The translations under genes and the position numbers were made by a program. Shown piece after piece: positions 23,241-31,509 of a DNA stretch of 52,523 nucleotides; position 1 is the stretch's first letter, and each line of letters starts with the position of its first letter. The stretch is from SAR86 cluster bacterium AG-422-O05 (GTDB lineage: Bacteria; Pseudomonadota; Gammaproteobacteria; Magnimaribacterales; D2472): NCBI GenBank assembly GCA_003213495.1, contig QCMW01000001.1, forward strand, positions 874,181-926,703, read 5' to 3'. Below the pieces are notes generated by a model. That model saw only the letters and a list, made by a program, of their open reading frames with translations. It was not told where the DNA came from and did no database searches.

Positions 23241-24143
23241 TTATCTTTGCGCATCTTTAAAGGCTCTTATGATCAGATCTTTCATCCAAATATGACCCCC
23301 ATCACCTTCATCACTTTTATGCCAAATTAAGAAATATTCCATCATTGGTATTTCAATTGGAATTTCAACAAATGGCATGTTATTTCTTTTTGCAAAGCTT
23401 CTCGTACCCATCAAAACTAAATCAGTTGATTGAATGATTGTAGGCGCTATCAAGAAGTGTTGACATCTTAATGCCACCTTTCTTCTGTATCCTATTTTAT
23501 CTAGTTCAACATCTATTAAATGCAAACCTCTTTTTCTTCCAGACACATGAAGATGTTTTTGATTCAAAATATCGTCTACTGTTACATTTTTAACTTTTGA
23601 TAAATCATGACCCTCTCTATGCATTACAACAAAATCATCTTCAAACACTTTTTCAGAATTAATTTCATCAGATCTGGGTATTATTGGATCTACAACAAAG
23701 TCTAAATTATTTGTAGATAAAGCGTGAACCTGATCACTTCTCAGATATGCATAGCTTCCAATTGATATGTTTGGCGCATCTGCATAAATTTCTTTCATGA
23801 TATAAGGTAGAACTCTTCCTTCTGATACATCTCCTAATGAAAGTTTAAAATTTCTTTTAGTCGTTGAAGGATCAAATGTATCTGGTTCATTAACGCTTTG
23901 TTGAATTAGAGTGAGAGCACTTTGCACATCCTGAATCATATTTTCAGTTTTTTGTGTTGGCACCATTCCAGAACCAGTTCTTACAAAAAGGTCATCATTA
24001 AATTTTTCTCTTAATCTAGCTAATGCATTACTAACTGCTGGTTGAGTTATTCCAACAACTTCAGCTGCCTTTGTAAGACTACCCTCAGTATAAATAGCAT
24101 TAAGAATTACAAAAAGATTTAAATCAAAAGAACTTATTTTCAT
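23241..24143 (-). CDS. LysR-family transcriptional regulator
   Basis: A 300-residue LysR regulator. The N-terminal winged helix-turn-helix (about 4-62) shows NLFVILNAIYTEGSLTKAAE, GITQPAVSNALARLR and DDLFVRTG; the rest is a substrate-binding-type effector domain like that of the NodD-like branch. It is divergent from the acyl-CoA dehydrogenase at 24301, the usual place for a LysR target. The ATG at 24143 has a GAGGTG Shine-Dalgarno on the minus strand; a GTG three codons earlier is less likely. Confidence 0.88.
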   Translation of the reverse strand: MKISSFDLNLFVILNAIYTEGSLTKAAEVVGITQPAVSNALARLREKFNDDLFVRTGSGMVPTQKTENMIQDVQSALTLIQQSVNEPDTFDPSTTKRNFKLSLGDVSEGRVLPYIMKEIYADAPNISIGSYAYLRSDQVHALSTNNLDFVVDPIIPRSDEINSEKVFEDDFVVMHREGHDLSKVKNVTVDDILNQKHLHVSGRKRGLHLIDVELDKIGYRRKVALRCQHFLIAPTIIQSTDLVLMGTRSFAKRNNMPFVEIPIEIPMMEYFLIWHKSDEGDGGHIWMKDLIIRAFKDAQR

Positions 24144-24240
24144 TAGTAACACCTCAATAAAAAATCAATGTTCTTGCTTCCTGTAATTACGTATAGATTT
24201 GTTTTGAACATACCGTTATTATAGAAATAAGTTACATTAA

Positions 24241-24266
24241 TACTATTCACAGTATTTATAATAGTA
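24241..24266 (+). promoter_or_regulatory. Candidate LysR operator overlapping acyl-CoA dehydrogenase promoter
   Basis: The inverted repeat TACTATT (24241-24247) and AATAGTA (24260-24266) has a 12-base spacer and a TATAAT (24257-24262) inside. LysR sites are usually interrupted dyads of the T-N11-A kind, and the site lies between the regulator and the divergent gene. A weak TTACAT (24232-24237) could be the -35. Confidence 0.45.
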
Positions 24267-24300
24267 ACAAAATTTTTAATATAACGGGAGATTTAACCTC

Positions 24301-25518
24301 ATGATGCCTGAATTAAGACCTGAAGCAGTATCACTAGTTGAAAAAGTGAAAACATTCATAAAAGATGAAGTTGCACCAAAGGAGCATGTATTTCACGAAC
24401 AAATTCAAGAGGGCAAAGATAGATGGAATAGTTATCCATCAGTAATAGATGAGCTAAAAGATAAAGCAAAATCTGTAGGTTTGTGGAATTTATTCTTACC
24501 TGAAAGCGAATTTGGAGCAGGACTCACAAATTATGAGTATGCTCATTTAGCAGAAGAAATGGGTAAGTCGCATATTGCATCAGAAGCTATGAATTGCAGT
24601 GCACCTGATACAGGCAATATGGAAGTAATTGCTAGATATGGAAACGAAAAACATCAAGAAGAATGGCTGCAACCCCTTCTTGATGGAAAAATCAGATCAG
24701 CTTTTAGCATGACCGAACCTGGAACAGCATCTTCAGATGCAACTAATATGCAAGCTACAGCTGTATTGGATGGAGATGAGTATGTGATTAATGGTGAAAA
24801 ATGGTGGACGTCTGGAGCTGGTGACCCTAGGTGTAAAATTTTAATATTCATGTGTGTTACAAATCCAGATAACCCAAGGCATCAAAGACATTCAATGATA
24901 CTTGTACCAATGGAAACTGAAGGTGTAGAAATTATCAAAATGATGCATGTATTTGGTTATGACGATGCTCCTCATGGGCATGCTCATATGAAGTTTACTA
25001 ATGTAAGAGTACCTAAAGAGAATCTTCTTCTTGGAGAAGGAAGGGGATTTGAAATTGCACAAGGCCGATTAGGGCCTGGTAGAATTCATCACTGCATGAG
25101 AGCAATTGGTGCTGGTGAAGTTGCATTAGAGCTTATGTGTAGAAGAGGCATTGATCCAGAAAAAATTGCTTTTGGAAAAAATTTAGCACGTTTAGGTGCT
25201 AACTTTGACTATATTGCCGAATCAAGAATAGAACTTAATGCAGCAAGATTTTTAACTTTAGATGCTGCAGTAAAAATGGATACTGTAGGTAATAAAATTG
25301 CTGCCAGTGAGATAGCTCAAATTAAGGTTTATGCTCCTAATGTTGCCTTGAAAATAATTGATAGAGCTATTCAAATCCATGGTGGTGAGGGAGTATCTCA
25401 GTTAACACCTCTAGCATCTATGTATGCACATATGAGAACACTTAGATTAGCTGACGGACCAGATGAAGTTCATAGAAGAGCAGTTGCTAGACATGAATTA
25501 GGCAAATATATGGCTTAA
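24301..25518 (+). CDS. Acyl-CoA dehydrogenase (ACAD10/11-like)
   Basis: A 405-residue FAD-dependent acyl-CoA dehydrogenase. Features: [16 protein letters not shown] near 137 for flavin and substrate contact, [11 protein letters not shown] near 162, [15 protein letters not shown], and a C-terminal [14 protein letters not shown] and [13 protein letters not shown]. This C-terminal ADGPDEVH motif is that of the ACAD10/11 and long branched chain group; the Asp in ADGP occupies the position of the catalytic Glu of medium-chain enzymes. A GGGAG (24286-24290) precedes the ATG by about 10 bases; the second Met at 24304 is equally possible. Confidence 0.88.
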   Translation: MMPELRPEAVSLVEKVKTFIKDEVAPKEHVFHEQIQEGKDRWNSYPSVIDELKDKAKSVGLWNLFLPESEFGAGLTNYEYAHLAEEMGKSHIASEAMNCSAPDTGNMEVIARYGNEKHQEEWLQPLLDGKIRSAFSMTEPGTASSDATNMQATAVLDGDEYVINGEKWWTSGAGDPRCKILIFMCVTNPDNPRHQRHSMILVPMETEGVEIIKMMHVFGYDDAPHGHAHMKFTNVRVPKENLLLGEGRGFEIAQGRLGPGRIHHCMRAIGAGEVALELMCRRGIDPEKIAFGKNLARLGANFDYIAESRIELNAARFLTLDAAVKMDTVGNKIAASEIAQIKVYAPNVALKIIDRAIQIHGGEGVSQLTPLASMYAHMRTLRLADGPDEVHRRAVARHELGKYMA

Positions 25519-25522
25519 AATT

Positions 25523-26923
25523 TTGGTTGAACCTAATTTAATTTTTTACGATACAGAGACCACCGGTACTGACATTAATTTCAGTCAAATTATTCAATGC
25601 GGCTCTGTTCTAACTGACGCTCAACTTAATATTAAAGATGAGCAAAATATTGGTAGCTCTCCATTACCATGGGTTATTCCGCACCCTAAGGCTATGCTCA
25701 CTAATAAAAAAATTAATTCTTTTAAATCAAACACGTCTCACTATCAAATGATCAAAGATATTTACGATCAGTGGCAAAGCTGGAGTACAAATCAACCCTC
25801 AATATTTGTGACTTACAATGGACATCGTTTTGATGAAGAGCTAATAAGGAGACAATTTTGGTATAACCTTTTTGAACCATATGTTACCAATACTAATCAG
25901 AATGGAAGACTTGATTTGATGTTAATGATGCATAATATTGCATCATTTTTTTATGACAAATTTACTATCCCTAACTTCGAAGATGGGCCTGCATTAAGCT
26001 TAAAATTAGAACATATTTGTCTAGTTCATGGGATAGATGTATCGGATGCGCATGATGCAGTTGCTGATTGTAAATTTATGATAGATGTATGCAATATTAT
26101 TAAAGATGAGCTTCCAGATGTTTTTAACTCTTTTTTACAAACTTCTACAAAAGAGGGAGTAAAAAATCTCTTATATTCTGATGAATTTCTTGCTCTTGGA
26201 GAGGTTTTTAGAAGACATTCATTTCGATATCCTGTTGTAATGTGTGGTGGAGACAATTCTAGACCAAATGATATTTGTTTTTTTGATTTAAGTTTTGATC
26301 CAGATGATATAGTCAATTTAGACTATTCAGAAATAAACCAAATGATACAAACTGGAGGTAGAGATACACCATTAAAAAAATATAAAATTAACAAAACTAT
26401 ACCCATTTGTTCAAGCAAATTATTGAATAATAAAAATCATTTTGATATTGAATATAAAGAGTTGCAAAGAAGAGCCGATGTAATTAAATCAAATAATGAT
26501 TTTCAAACAAAAGTTTCTCAGGCAATGGAAGATAGAATGATCAGCTTTCCTGAGCCAAATCATATTGAAGCAACAATATATTCAGGAGGCTTTCCTTCTT
26601 TTAGAGATAAGGAATTGATGCTAGATTTTCACTCATCAGATGACTGTGAGAAGCGCATAAAAATCTCAAGAAATTTTGAAGATGAAAGATTTCGATTGTT
26701 TGCTGAGCGAATAATTTGTACTGAGTATGAGGCAGGAATACCCGAAGATATTAAAAATAGATATGAGGAATTAATTGAAGAAAGACTCAATACAGAAGGG
26801 AAGTGGGGCTCATATGACAAATTGTTAAATGAAACAGAGAAACTATTAGGTGAAGCTGAATCTAAAGAAGATAAGAATATTCTTAAGGCAACTAAAGAGC
26901 ATATCGTTTCTTTGAAAAAATAA
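25523..26923 (+). CDS. sbcB: Exodeoxyribonuclease I
   Basis: A 466-residue 3'-5' single-strand DNA exonuclease used in recombination and mismatch repair. The DEDDh core is visible: YDTETTG (D9, E11), NGHRFDEELIRRQFW (about 99-113) and HDAVADC (about 173-179). A C-terminal SH3-like and helical exonuclease I region (YPVVMCGGDN onward) follows. The length fits the E. coli enzyme (475). It starts with TTG at 25523, four bases after the preceding gene's stop, with no ATG nearby upstream of DTETTG, so the TTG is needed. Confidence 0.9.
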   Translation: MVEPNLIFYDTETTGTDINFSQIIQCGSVLTDAQLNIKDEQNIGSSPLPWVIPHPKAMLTNKKINSFKSNTSHYQMIKDIYDQWQSWSTNQPSIFVTYNGHRFDEELIRRQFWYNLFEPYVTNTNQNGRLDLMLMMHNIASFFYDKFTIPNFEDGPALSLKLEHICLVHGIDVSDAHDAVADCKFMIDVCNIIKDELPDVFNSFLQTSTKEGVKNLLYSDEFLALGEVFRRHSFRYPVVMCGGDNSRPNDICFFDLSFDPDDIVNLDYSEINQMIQTGGRDTPLKKYKINKTIPICSSKLLNNKNHFDIEYKELQRRADVIKSNNDFQTKVSQAMEDRMISFPEPNHIEATIYSGGFPSFRDKELMLDFHSSDDCEKRIKISRNFEDERFRLFAERIICTEYEAGIPEDIKNRYEELIEERLNTEGKWGSYDKLLNETEKLLGEAESKEDKNILKATKEHIVSLKK

Positions 26924-26932
26924 AAATATTTA

Positions 26933-27009
26933 TGGTGGGCGAGGAGAGATTCGAACTCCCGACTTCCTGCGTGTCGAGCAGACACTCTAACCAACTGAGT
27001 TACTCGCCC
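26933..27009 (-). tRNA. tRNA-Val (anticodon GAC), with C33 in place of U33
   Basis: A 77-base tRNA on the minus strand with encoded CCA. All arms pair: acceptor GGGCGAG/CTCGCCC, D stem ACTC/GAGT, anticodon stem TCTGC/GCAGG (one T.G) and T stem GGGAG/CTCTC. The loop is TCGACAC, so the anticodon is GAC at complement 26973-26975. Position 33, nearly always U, is C (G at 26976 on the + strand). Other foldings of the anticodon arm pair worse. The identity Val is inferred from the anticodon and the overall body. Confidence 0.85.
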
Positions 27010-27095
27010 CAATGAATCGAGAATTAATTTTACACAAAAATATTAAAGAACATAACTAAAAATAATATCTAAAGATAGTGACGCTATGATTGTGT

Positions 27096-27725
27096 TTATG
27101 CAGCTTTCTTGTTTTTACTTTTTTTTGAGATACTTCTATTGAGGTTGTCTGCGTAACTGTGATTAACATCTGCATGGTGCATTTCATCTGCTCTAACAGA
27201 TATTATTAAGTCTGATAATTTGGCATCTTTTTTAAGATTGTAATATTCAATTGCAAGTTTTGGAGCTCTAATGTTCATTACCTTACCTTTTTTAACAAGA
27301 TCTAAGTATTCTGTATAGCTTTTCACTGCTTCATCCTCAAAATAACCAATCATTCTATGGGATGTCTTCGGAAAGAAGATATACATAAAGAAATAAAAAC
27401 TCATAAAAATTCCTTGTGCAAGTATTACTAAAAATCTCTCAAAAATATTTGGTTTAGCTATTTCGATAAAAAACATGAGATGCATTCTTTCATTTTCAGC
27501 CTCAGCTAGCATTTCTCTAATTTGATTGCCGTAACCCGTTTGCATCTTTCTTAAACTTCTAAGATGTATCAGCATGCCTGCAACCATTCCGGGTACGCCA
27601 GCGATAGTCTCTAAAACAACAGCTCTATGACCATATCGCTTTGCAAAAAAAGTATCAGCAACAAATCTGAAAAATTTTGTCATAGACAAAGCAAAATAAT
27701 CTGAAAAATTTTTCGGTTTATTCAT
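27096..27725 (-). CDS. aox: Alternative oxidase (cyanide-insensitive ubiquinol oxidase)
   Basis: A 209-residue diiron oxidase that passes electrons from ubiquinol to O2 without pumping protons, at the membrane surface. The iron ligands are all present: E39 in LETIAGVPGM, E79 and H82 in NERMH, E130 in FEDEAV, and E181 and H184 in ADEMHH. The helices around 45-55 and 100-118 are hydrophobic, as for a membrane-bound monotopic protein. The start shares one base with the pseudoazurin stop (TAATG), so it is cotranscribed and coupled. Bacterial AOX is less common than the plant form; roles in NO or cyanide tolerance are known elsewhere. Confidence 0.93.
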   Translation of the reverse strand: MNKPKNFSDYFALSMTKFFRFVADTFFAKRYGHRAVVLETIAGVPGMVAGMLIHLRSLRKMQTGYGNQIREMLAEAENERMHLMFFIEIAKPNIFERFLVILAQGIFMSFYFFMYIFFPKTSHRMIGYFEDEAVKSYTEYLDLVKKGKVMNIRAPKLAIEYYNLKKDAKLSDLIISVRADEMHHADVNHSYADNLNRSISKKSKNKKAA

Positions 27726-28180
27726 TAATTAAGTTGAGATATGTAATCATCTAATCTTGTCTGATTCATTACAAAAGTAGTTTTGAATTGAGTAGCAACA
27801 TTTTTAACAGACTGAAGATTAGAATAATCATTGCCAACTTGAATGACACCTACCATTGCCATCATTGCATGGGGAGTGCATTGATAACCATATATTCCAG
27901 GTATATCAAATGTAACACTTATGTCTCTACTTAATTGTCCATTCCAATTACTAGCATTTGGTGGAAGCATGCCAGGTATCGAGGCAGAGTTGTGTGCAGC
28001 ATCAGTTGCTTCAAAAGTTACTGTGTCACCAACATTTATTTTTAATACGGCAGGTTCAAATACCATAACACCAGTAGATCCTTGGTTGAGCATTTTTACA
28101 GTATGAACTTCTGATAAGAGCTCGAAACTACAAATTAGCGTAGGTAGCAAGATGAATATTTTTTTAGAAAAAGTGCCCAT
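27725..28180 (-). CDS. Pseudoazurin (type 1 copper protein)
   Basis: A 151-residue periplasmic blue copper protein with signal peptide (about 1-24). Copper ligands fit pseudoazurin: H63 (AAHNSASIPG), C101, H104 and M109 (YQCTPHAMMAM), with the usual Cys-x2-His-x4-Met spacing. Such proteins carry electrons to denitrification or other periplasmic enzymes; no nitrite reductase is in this window. It is the first gene of an operon with alternative oxidase. The mRNA is probably leaderless, since TATAAT lies 7 bases before ATG and no Shine-Dalgarno exists. Confidence 0.9.
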   Translation of the reverse strand: MGTFSKKIFILLPTLICSFELLSEVHTVKMLNQGSTGVMVFEPAVLKINVGDTVTFEATDAAHNSASIPGMLPPNASNWNGQLSRDISVTFDIPGIYGYQCTPHAMMAMVGVIQVGNDYSNLQSVKNVATQFKTTFVMNQTRLDDYISQLN

Positions 28181-28187
28181 TGCTATT

Positions 28188-28215
28188 ATTATATTTATTT
28201 ATAATTAAATATCAA
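28188..28215 (-). promoter_or_regulatory. Promoter of pseudoazurin-aox operon
   Basis: On the minus strand a -35 TTGATA (28215-28210) is 16 bases from a -10 TATAAT (28193-28188). ATG begins 8 bases after the -10, so the start of transcription should be at the start codon. A perfect 15-base palindrome AATATAATTTATATT (28214-28228) touches the -35. Confidence 0.6.
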
Positions 28216-28297
28216 TATAATTTATATTATTAAAAGGTTGCGTATTAAACAAAAATGTTTATATTAGATTAATATCCGTATCAGTTGCTCAACAATT

Positions 28298-29503
28298 ATG
28301 TATTTAAATTTTAAAACCAAAAAATTTTTGCTACTACCACTAGCATTTTTTACCATGTTTTGTCGAGCAGATTATTTTCCACAATCAGATAATTGGGAAG
28401 TTTCATCCCCTGAAGTTGAAGGCATAAGCTCATCAAAAATAGATAAGTTAATGGAAATGTCATTTTTAGATAAAGCAACACAAGCAGTTGTTGTAATTAA
28501 AAACGGTAAGATAATTTCAGAAAAATATGCAGATGGCTATGATATGAATTCTCATGGCACTTCATGGTCCATGGCTAAAAGTTACTATGCGGCCTTAATT
28601 GGAATCTCCATTGATAAAGGTGAAATTGGAAGCTTGGATGATGCAGTAGCTAAATATTTAGATTATTTTAACGACGAAAGATCCAGCATTACTCTGAGAG
28701 ATCTATTGGATATGTCCAGTGGCTTAGATTTTCCAAGTCATGAACATGAAAAAATGTTCTTTCAAGCAGATCATCTTGATTATGCAAAACAAGTTGGTGT
28801 CGAGAAAGATGCTGGAATTAAATTTGAATACAATAATGTTAACTCTATGCTTTTGGGTGACATATTGCTTGAAGCAACTGGCAAAAAGGCTGATGTACTT
28901 TTTGAAGAAAGAATATTGCAACCGCTTGGAATAAATGACTATAAACTTTGGAAAGATGAAAAGGGTAATGTTATGACTTATTGCTGTGTAGATATGTCGG
29001 CAAGAGATTATTCAAAATTTGGATTGTTATTTGCAAGAGATGGATTATGGAAAGATGAGCAGCTAATATCTAAAGCTTTTGTTGATGAAACTTTTCAAGT
29101 TGTTTGGAATTTAACACCTGAAAGGTTTACCGATCTTAACAGAGGTTACTCATTACATTGGTGGATATCAAAGTATGACGATGAATCAAAGATATTCAAT
29201 ACAAGTGGAAAGTTTGGCCAATTTACTTTTGTAGACAGAGAAAATGATGTAATTGTTACAAGAATTACTAAATATAATCAGCAAGACTCTGGTTCTGTTC
29301 AAAAGTGGGGTGTGATGAAATATCTAAGATGGGCAGGAATTGATAATGCTATAAATATTGGAAGAAAGCTTATAGAAAGTGGTTCAATTGAAGCAGGTGA
29401 TGATGTGATTACACCTTTTACTGATGAAAAAGGAGAGTCAAAAGAATTTTATGAAAATTATGCAGATATAATTGATGCAATTGCAGATCTTAGTCGTAAT
29501 TAA
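28298..29503 (+). CDS. Secreted serine hydrolase (class C beta-lactamase family)
   Basis: A 401-residue protein with signal peptide (about 1-24, cleaved near CRA-DYF). The catalytic SxxK is S91-M-A-K94 and the YxN is Y178-N-N180; TSGKFGQF near 310 lies in the third-motif region. This family includes penicillin-binding proteins, esterases and 6-aminohexanoate hydrolases; the substrate cannot be named from sequence. It diverges from pseudoazurin and its end overlaps the convergent 63-residue gene by 14 bases. Confidence 0.85.
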   Translation: MYLNFKTKKFLLLPLAFFTMFCRADYFPQSDNWEVSSPEVEGISSSKIDKLMEMSFLDKATQAVVVIKNGKIISEKYADGYDMNSHGTSWSMAKSYYAALIGISIDKGEIGSLDDAVAKYLDYFNDERSSITLRDLLDMSSGLDFPSHEHEKMFFQADHLDYAKQVGVEKDAGIKFEYNNVNSMLLGDILLEATGKKADVLFEERILQPLGINDYKLWKDEKGNVMTYCCVDMSARDYSKFGLLFARDGLWKDEQLISKAFVDETFQVVWNLTPERFTDLNRGYSLHWWISKYDDESKIFNTSGKFGQFTFVDRENDVIVTRITKYNQQDSGSVQKWGVMKYLRWAGIDNAINIGRKLIESGSIEAGDDVITPFTDEKGESKEFYENYADIIDAIADLSRN

Positions 29504-29684
29504 TATTTAGTTCTCTTGCTTTTTTTAAGAAGCTTTCCATGTCTTTTTTCCATTCCTCTAGATAGTATCCATCATTGCCATGCTTATTCAGATATCTTAA
29601 AAAAACTCTGCCAGAATCATCCTGAAATCCTGGTTTAAATGGCTTGCCAGTTATCTTATTAATTCTTTTAAAAGTTTCTTCCAT
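29490..29684 (-). CDS. Small protein coupled to SLC13 permease, unknown function
   Basis: A 64-residue charged protein with no membrane segment, starting MEETFKRINKITGKPFKPGF and ending in a Lys-rich helix. No family is recognised. It begins at 29684 with ATG sharing one base with the permease stop (TAATG). That coupling and a body without low-complexity sequence argue for a real gene. A longer reading from 29759 would run in the permease sequence and is rejected. Confidence 0.5.
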   Translation of the reverse strand: MEETFKRINKITGKPFKPGFQDDSGRVFLRYLNKHGNDGYYLEEWKKDMESFLKKARELNINYD

Positions 29685-31498
29685 TAGGCCCAAACAAAAA
29701 GAATCATTGGTATGGCTACTGCAATAATCAATATTTCTAATGGAAGACCCATTCTCCAATAATCAGTAAATTTATAATTACCTGGACCCATAACGACTGT
29801 ATTGCATTGATGACCTATTGGAGTTAGAAATGCACAACTTGCTCCTATAGCAACCACCATTAAAAATGCATTTACATCGTATCCAAAATTAATAGCAATT
29901 TCATAAGATATCGGCGCCATAATAACTGCTGTAGCAGCATTATTTATGATATCCGAAACTACCATAGTAATTACAAGAATAATTATTAAGATCCACGCCT
30001 GATTTAGATTTGGAGCTAAATCAGATATATTTGATGCTATAAGAGAACTTAAACCAGTAGTTTGCATTGCTAAGCCAATAGGTATCATTGCAGCAAGCAT
30101 TACAATTATTGGCCACTCTACAGATTTATAAAAATTAGAATTTATTATTTTAATTCTTGCGAAACATAACACACATAATAAAAATGCAATCGTTGGTGAT
30201 AGAACCTCAAAAGCAACTAATAAAATTGAGCTTATAAAAAAAACGATACCTTTCAATAATCTGCTTCTGCTTGATATAACCTCAATTTCTCTTTCTCTAA
30301 TCGGCATCAAGCCTAAATGTTTAATCTTACTTTTTACTTCCTCATCATCAAGTTCTCTTACACCTAGGAGTAATACATCTCCGGCTTTGAATGTTTCTCT
30401 AGTTAATCTAGTTCTATATTTTGTTCCTTTGCGCCATAAACCTAATAAATTTAATTCTTCAAAGGCTAATTTCTGAAAATAATCATAATTTCTTCCAATA
30501 AGCCTTGAACCAGGACTAATCAATACCTCAATCTCTTCTAGATCAGCCTCATCAAATGAATGTAAGTCTTCTGGTATTGAAAAATCAAATAGACTTAAAA
30601 TTTTTCCTATTTCATCTGGCGGGCTTTTAATTACTAATATTTGACCTTCCTTGATTCGCATATTATTTCTTACTTTTCTTATTGAGCCAGTTTCTGAAAT
30701 AACACCCATTATCTCTATATCTTCACCTGCTTGTTTCTTGAACTTGAATAGAGTCAAACCAATAGAGGAGCTGCCTTTATTAACTTTTACCTCAAACATG
30801 TAACCTTTCATATTTATTAGAGGTTCATTATTTGGTATTTCTCTTAGTTCGAGGAGTTTATTTCCTAGGAAAGCAACAAAAAGGACTCCTGAAATAGTTA
30901 TTAGTAGACCTACTTTTGAGAAATCAAAAAAATTAAATTCAGAGCCTGTTTGTTGATATGCATAATCTGAAATAATAATATTAGGCGGGGTACCTATTAG
31001 TGTATTCATACCACCTAAAATACAAGCAAAAGCTAAGGGCATTAAAAATTTTGCAGGATGCCACTCCATTTTTTGACAAACACTTATTGTTAAAGGTAGC
31101 AATATCGCCATAGCACCAATGTTATTTATGAATGACGAAAGTGCGGCTGCGATAATCATCAAAAAAAGTAGAAATTGTATTTCAGTATATTTTCGTCCAG
31201 CAAGGACTTTCCCTGCTAATGCAGATAAACCTGCATTTTTTAGACCCTGACTAATAATTAATACTAGTGCAACTGTCATTACAGCGGGATTTGCAAAACC
31301 ATCAAAAGCTTGGTCAATATTAATTATATTAAGTTTTAAAGATGGAATAGAACTTATCGTAACCAAAAATATTAGAGCTGCAACTGATATAGCATCGTAC
31401 CTATATTTATTCCAGATAAAAAAAGCCAGTAGAACAATAATTGTAAATGTTAAAACTAACTGATTTGTTAATTCATTTGTTGCAGACATCTCTACCAT
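29684..31498 (-). CDS. SLC13-family permease with two TrkA-C domains
   Basis: 604 residues. The N-terminal half has about five or six helices, including NTLIGTPPNIIISDYA, the SLC13 SNT-like motif. Two soluble RCK/TrkA-C domains (about 210-300 and 310-395) follow, then a second membrane half with NNAATAVIMAPISYEIA, the matching repeat, and a final helix. Such permeases import sulfate, dicarboxylates or similar anions with Na+; the exact anion is not clear. It heads toward a small coupled gene. The ATG at 31498 is used; a second Met at 31489 is possible. Confidence 0.88.
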   Translation of the reverse strand: MVEMSATNELTNQLVLTFTIIVLLAFFIWNKYRYDAISVAALIFLVTISSIPSLKLNIINIDQAFDGFANPAVMTVALVLIISQGLKNAGLSALAGKVLAGRKYTEIQFLLFLMIIAAALSSFINNIGAMAILLPLTISVCQKMEWHPAKFLMPLAFACILGGMNTLIGTPPNIIISDYAYQQTGSEFNFFDFSKVGLLITISGVLFVAFLGNKLLELREIPNNEPLINMKGYMFEVKVNKGSSSIGLTLFKFKKQAGEDIEIMGVISETGSIRKVRNNMRIKEGQILVIKSPPDEIGKILSLFDFSIPEDLHSFDEADLEEIEVLISPGSRLIGRNYDYFQKLAFEELNLLGLWRKGTKYRTRLTRETFKAGDVLLLGVRELDDEEVKSKIKHLGLMPIREREIEVISSRSRLLKGIVFFISSILLVAFEVLSPTIAFLLCVLCFARIKIINSNFYKSVEWPIIVMLAAMIPIGLAMQTTGLSSLIASNISDLAPNLNQAWILIIILVITMVVSDIINNAATAVIMAPISYEIAINFGYDVNAFLMVVAIGASCAFLTPIGHQCNTVVMGPGNYKFTDYWRMGLPLEILIIAVAIPMILFVWA

Positions 31499-31509
31499 AC
31501 ATCACCGTT

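Noticed and set aside
23221-23245. A terminator between the SDR and LysR genes (AACG-TTT-CGTT)
   Set aside because: The stem is only four base pairs and has no proper T run.
29685-29759. Longer N-terminus of the 64-residue protein
   Set aside because: It would run inside the permease gene in another frame; the TAATG start is much more natural.
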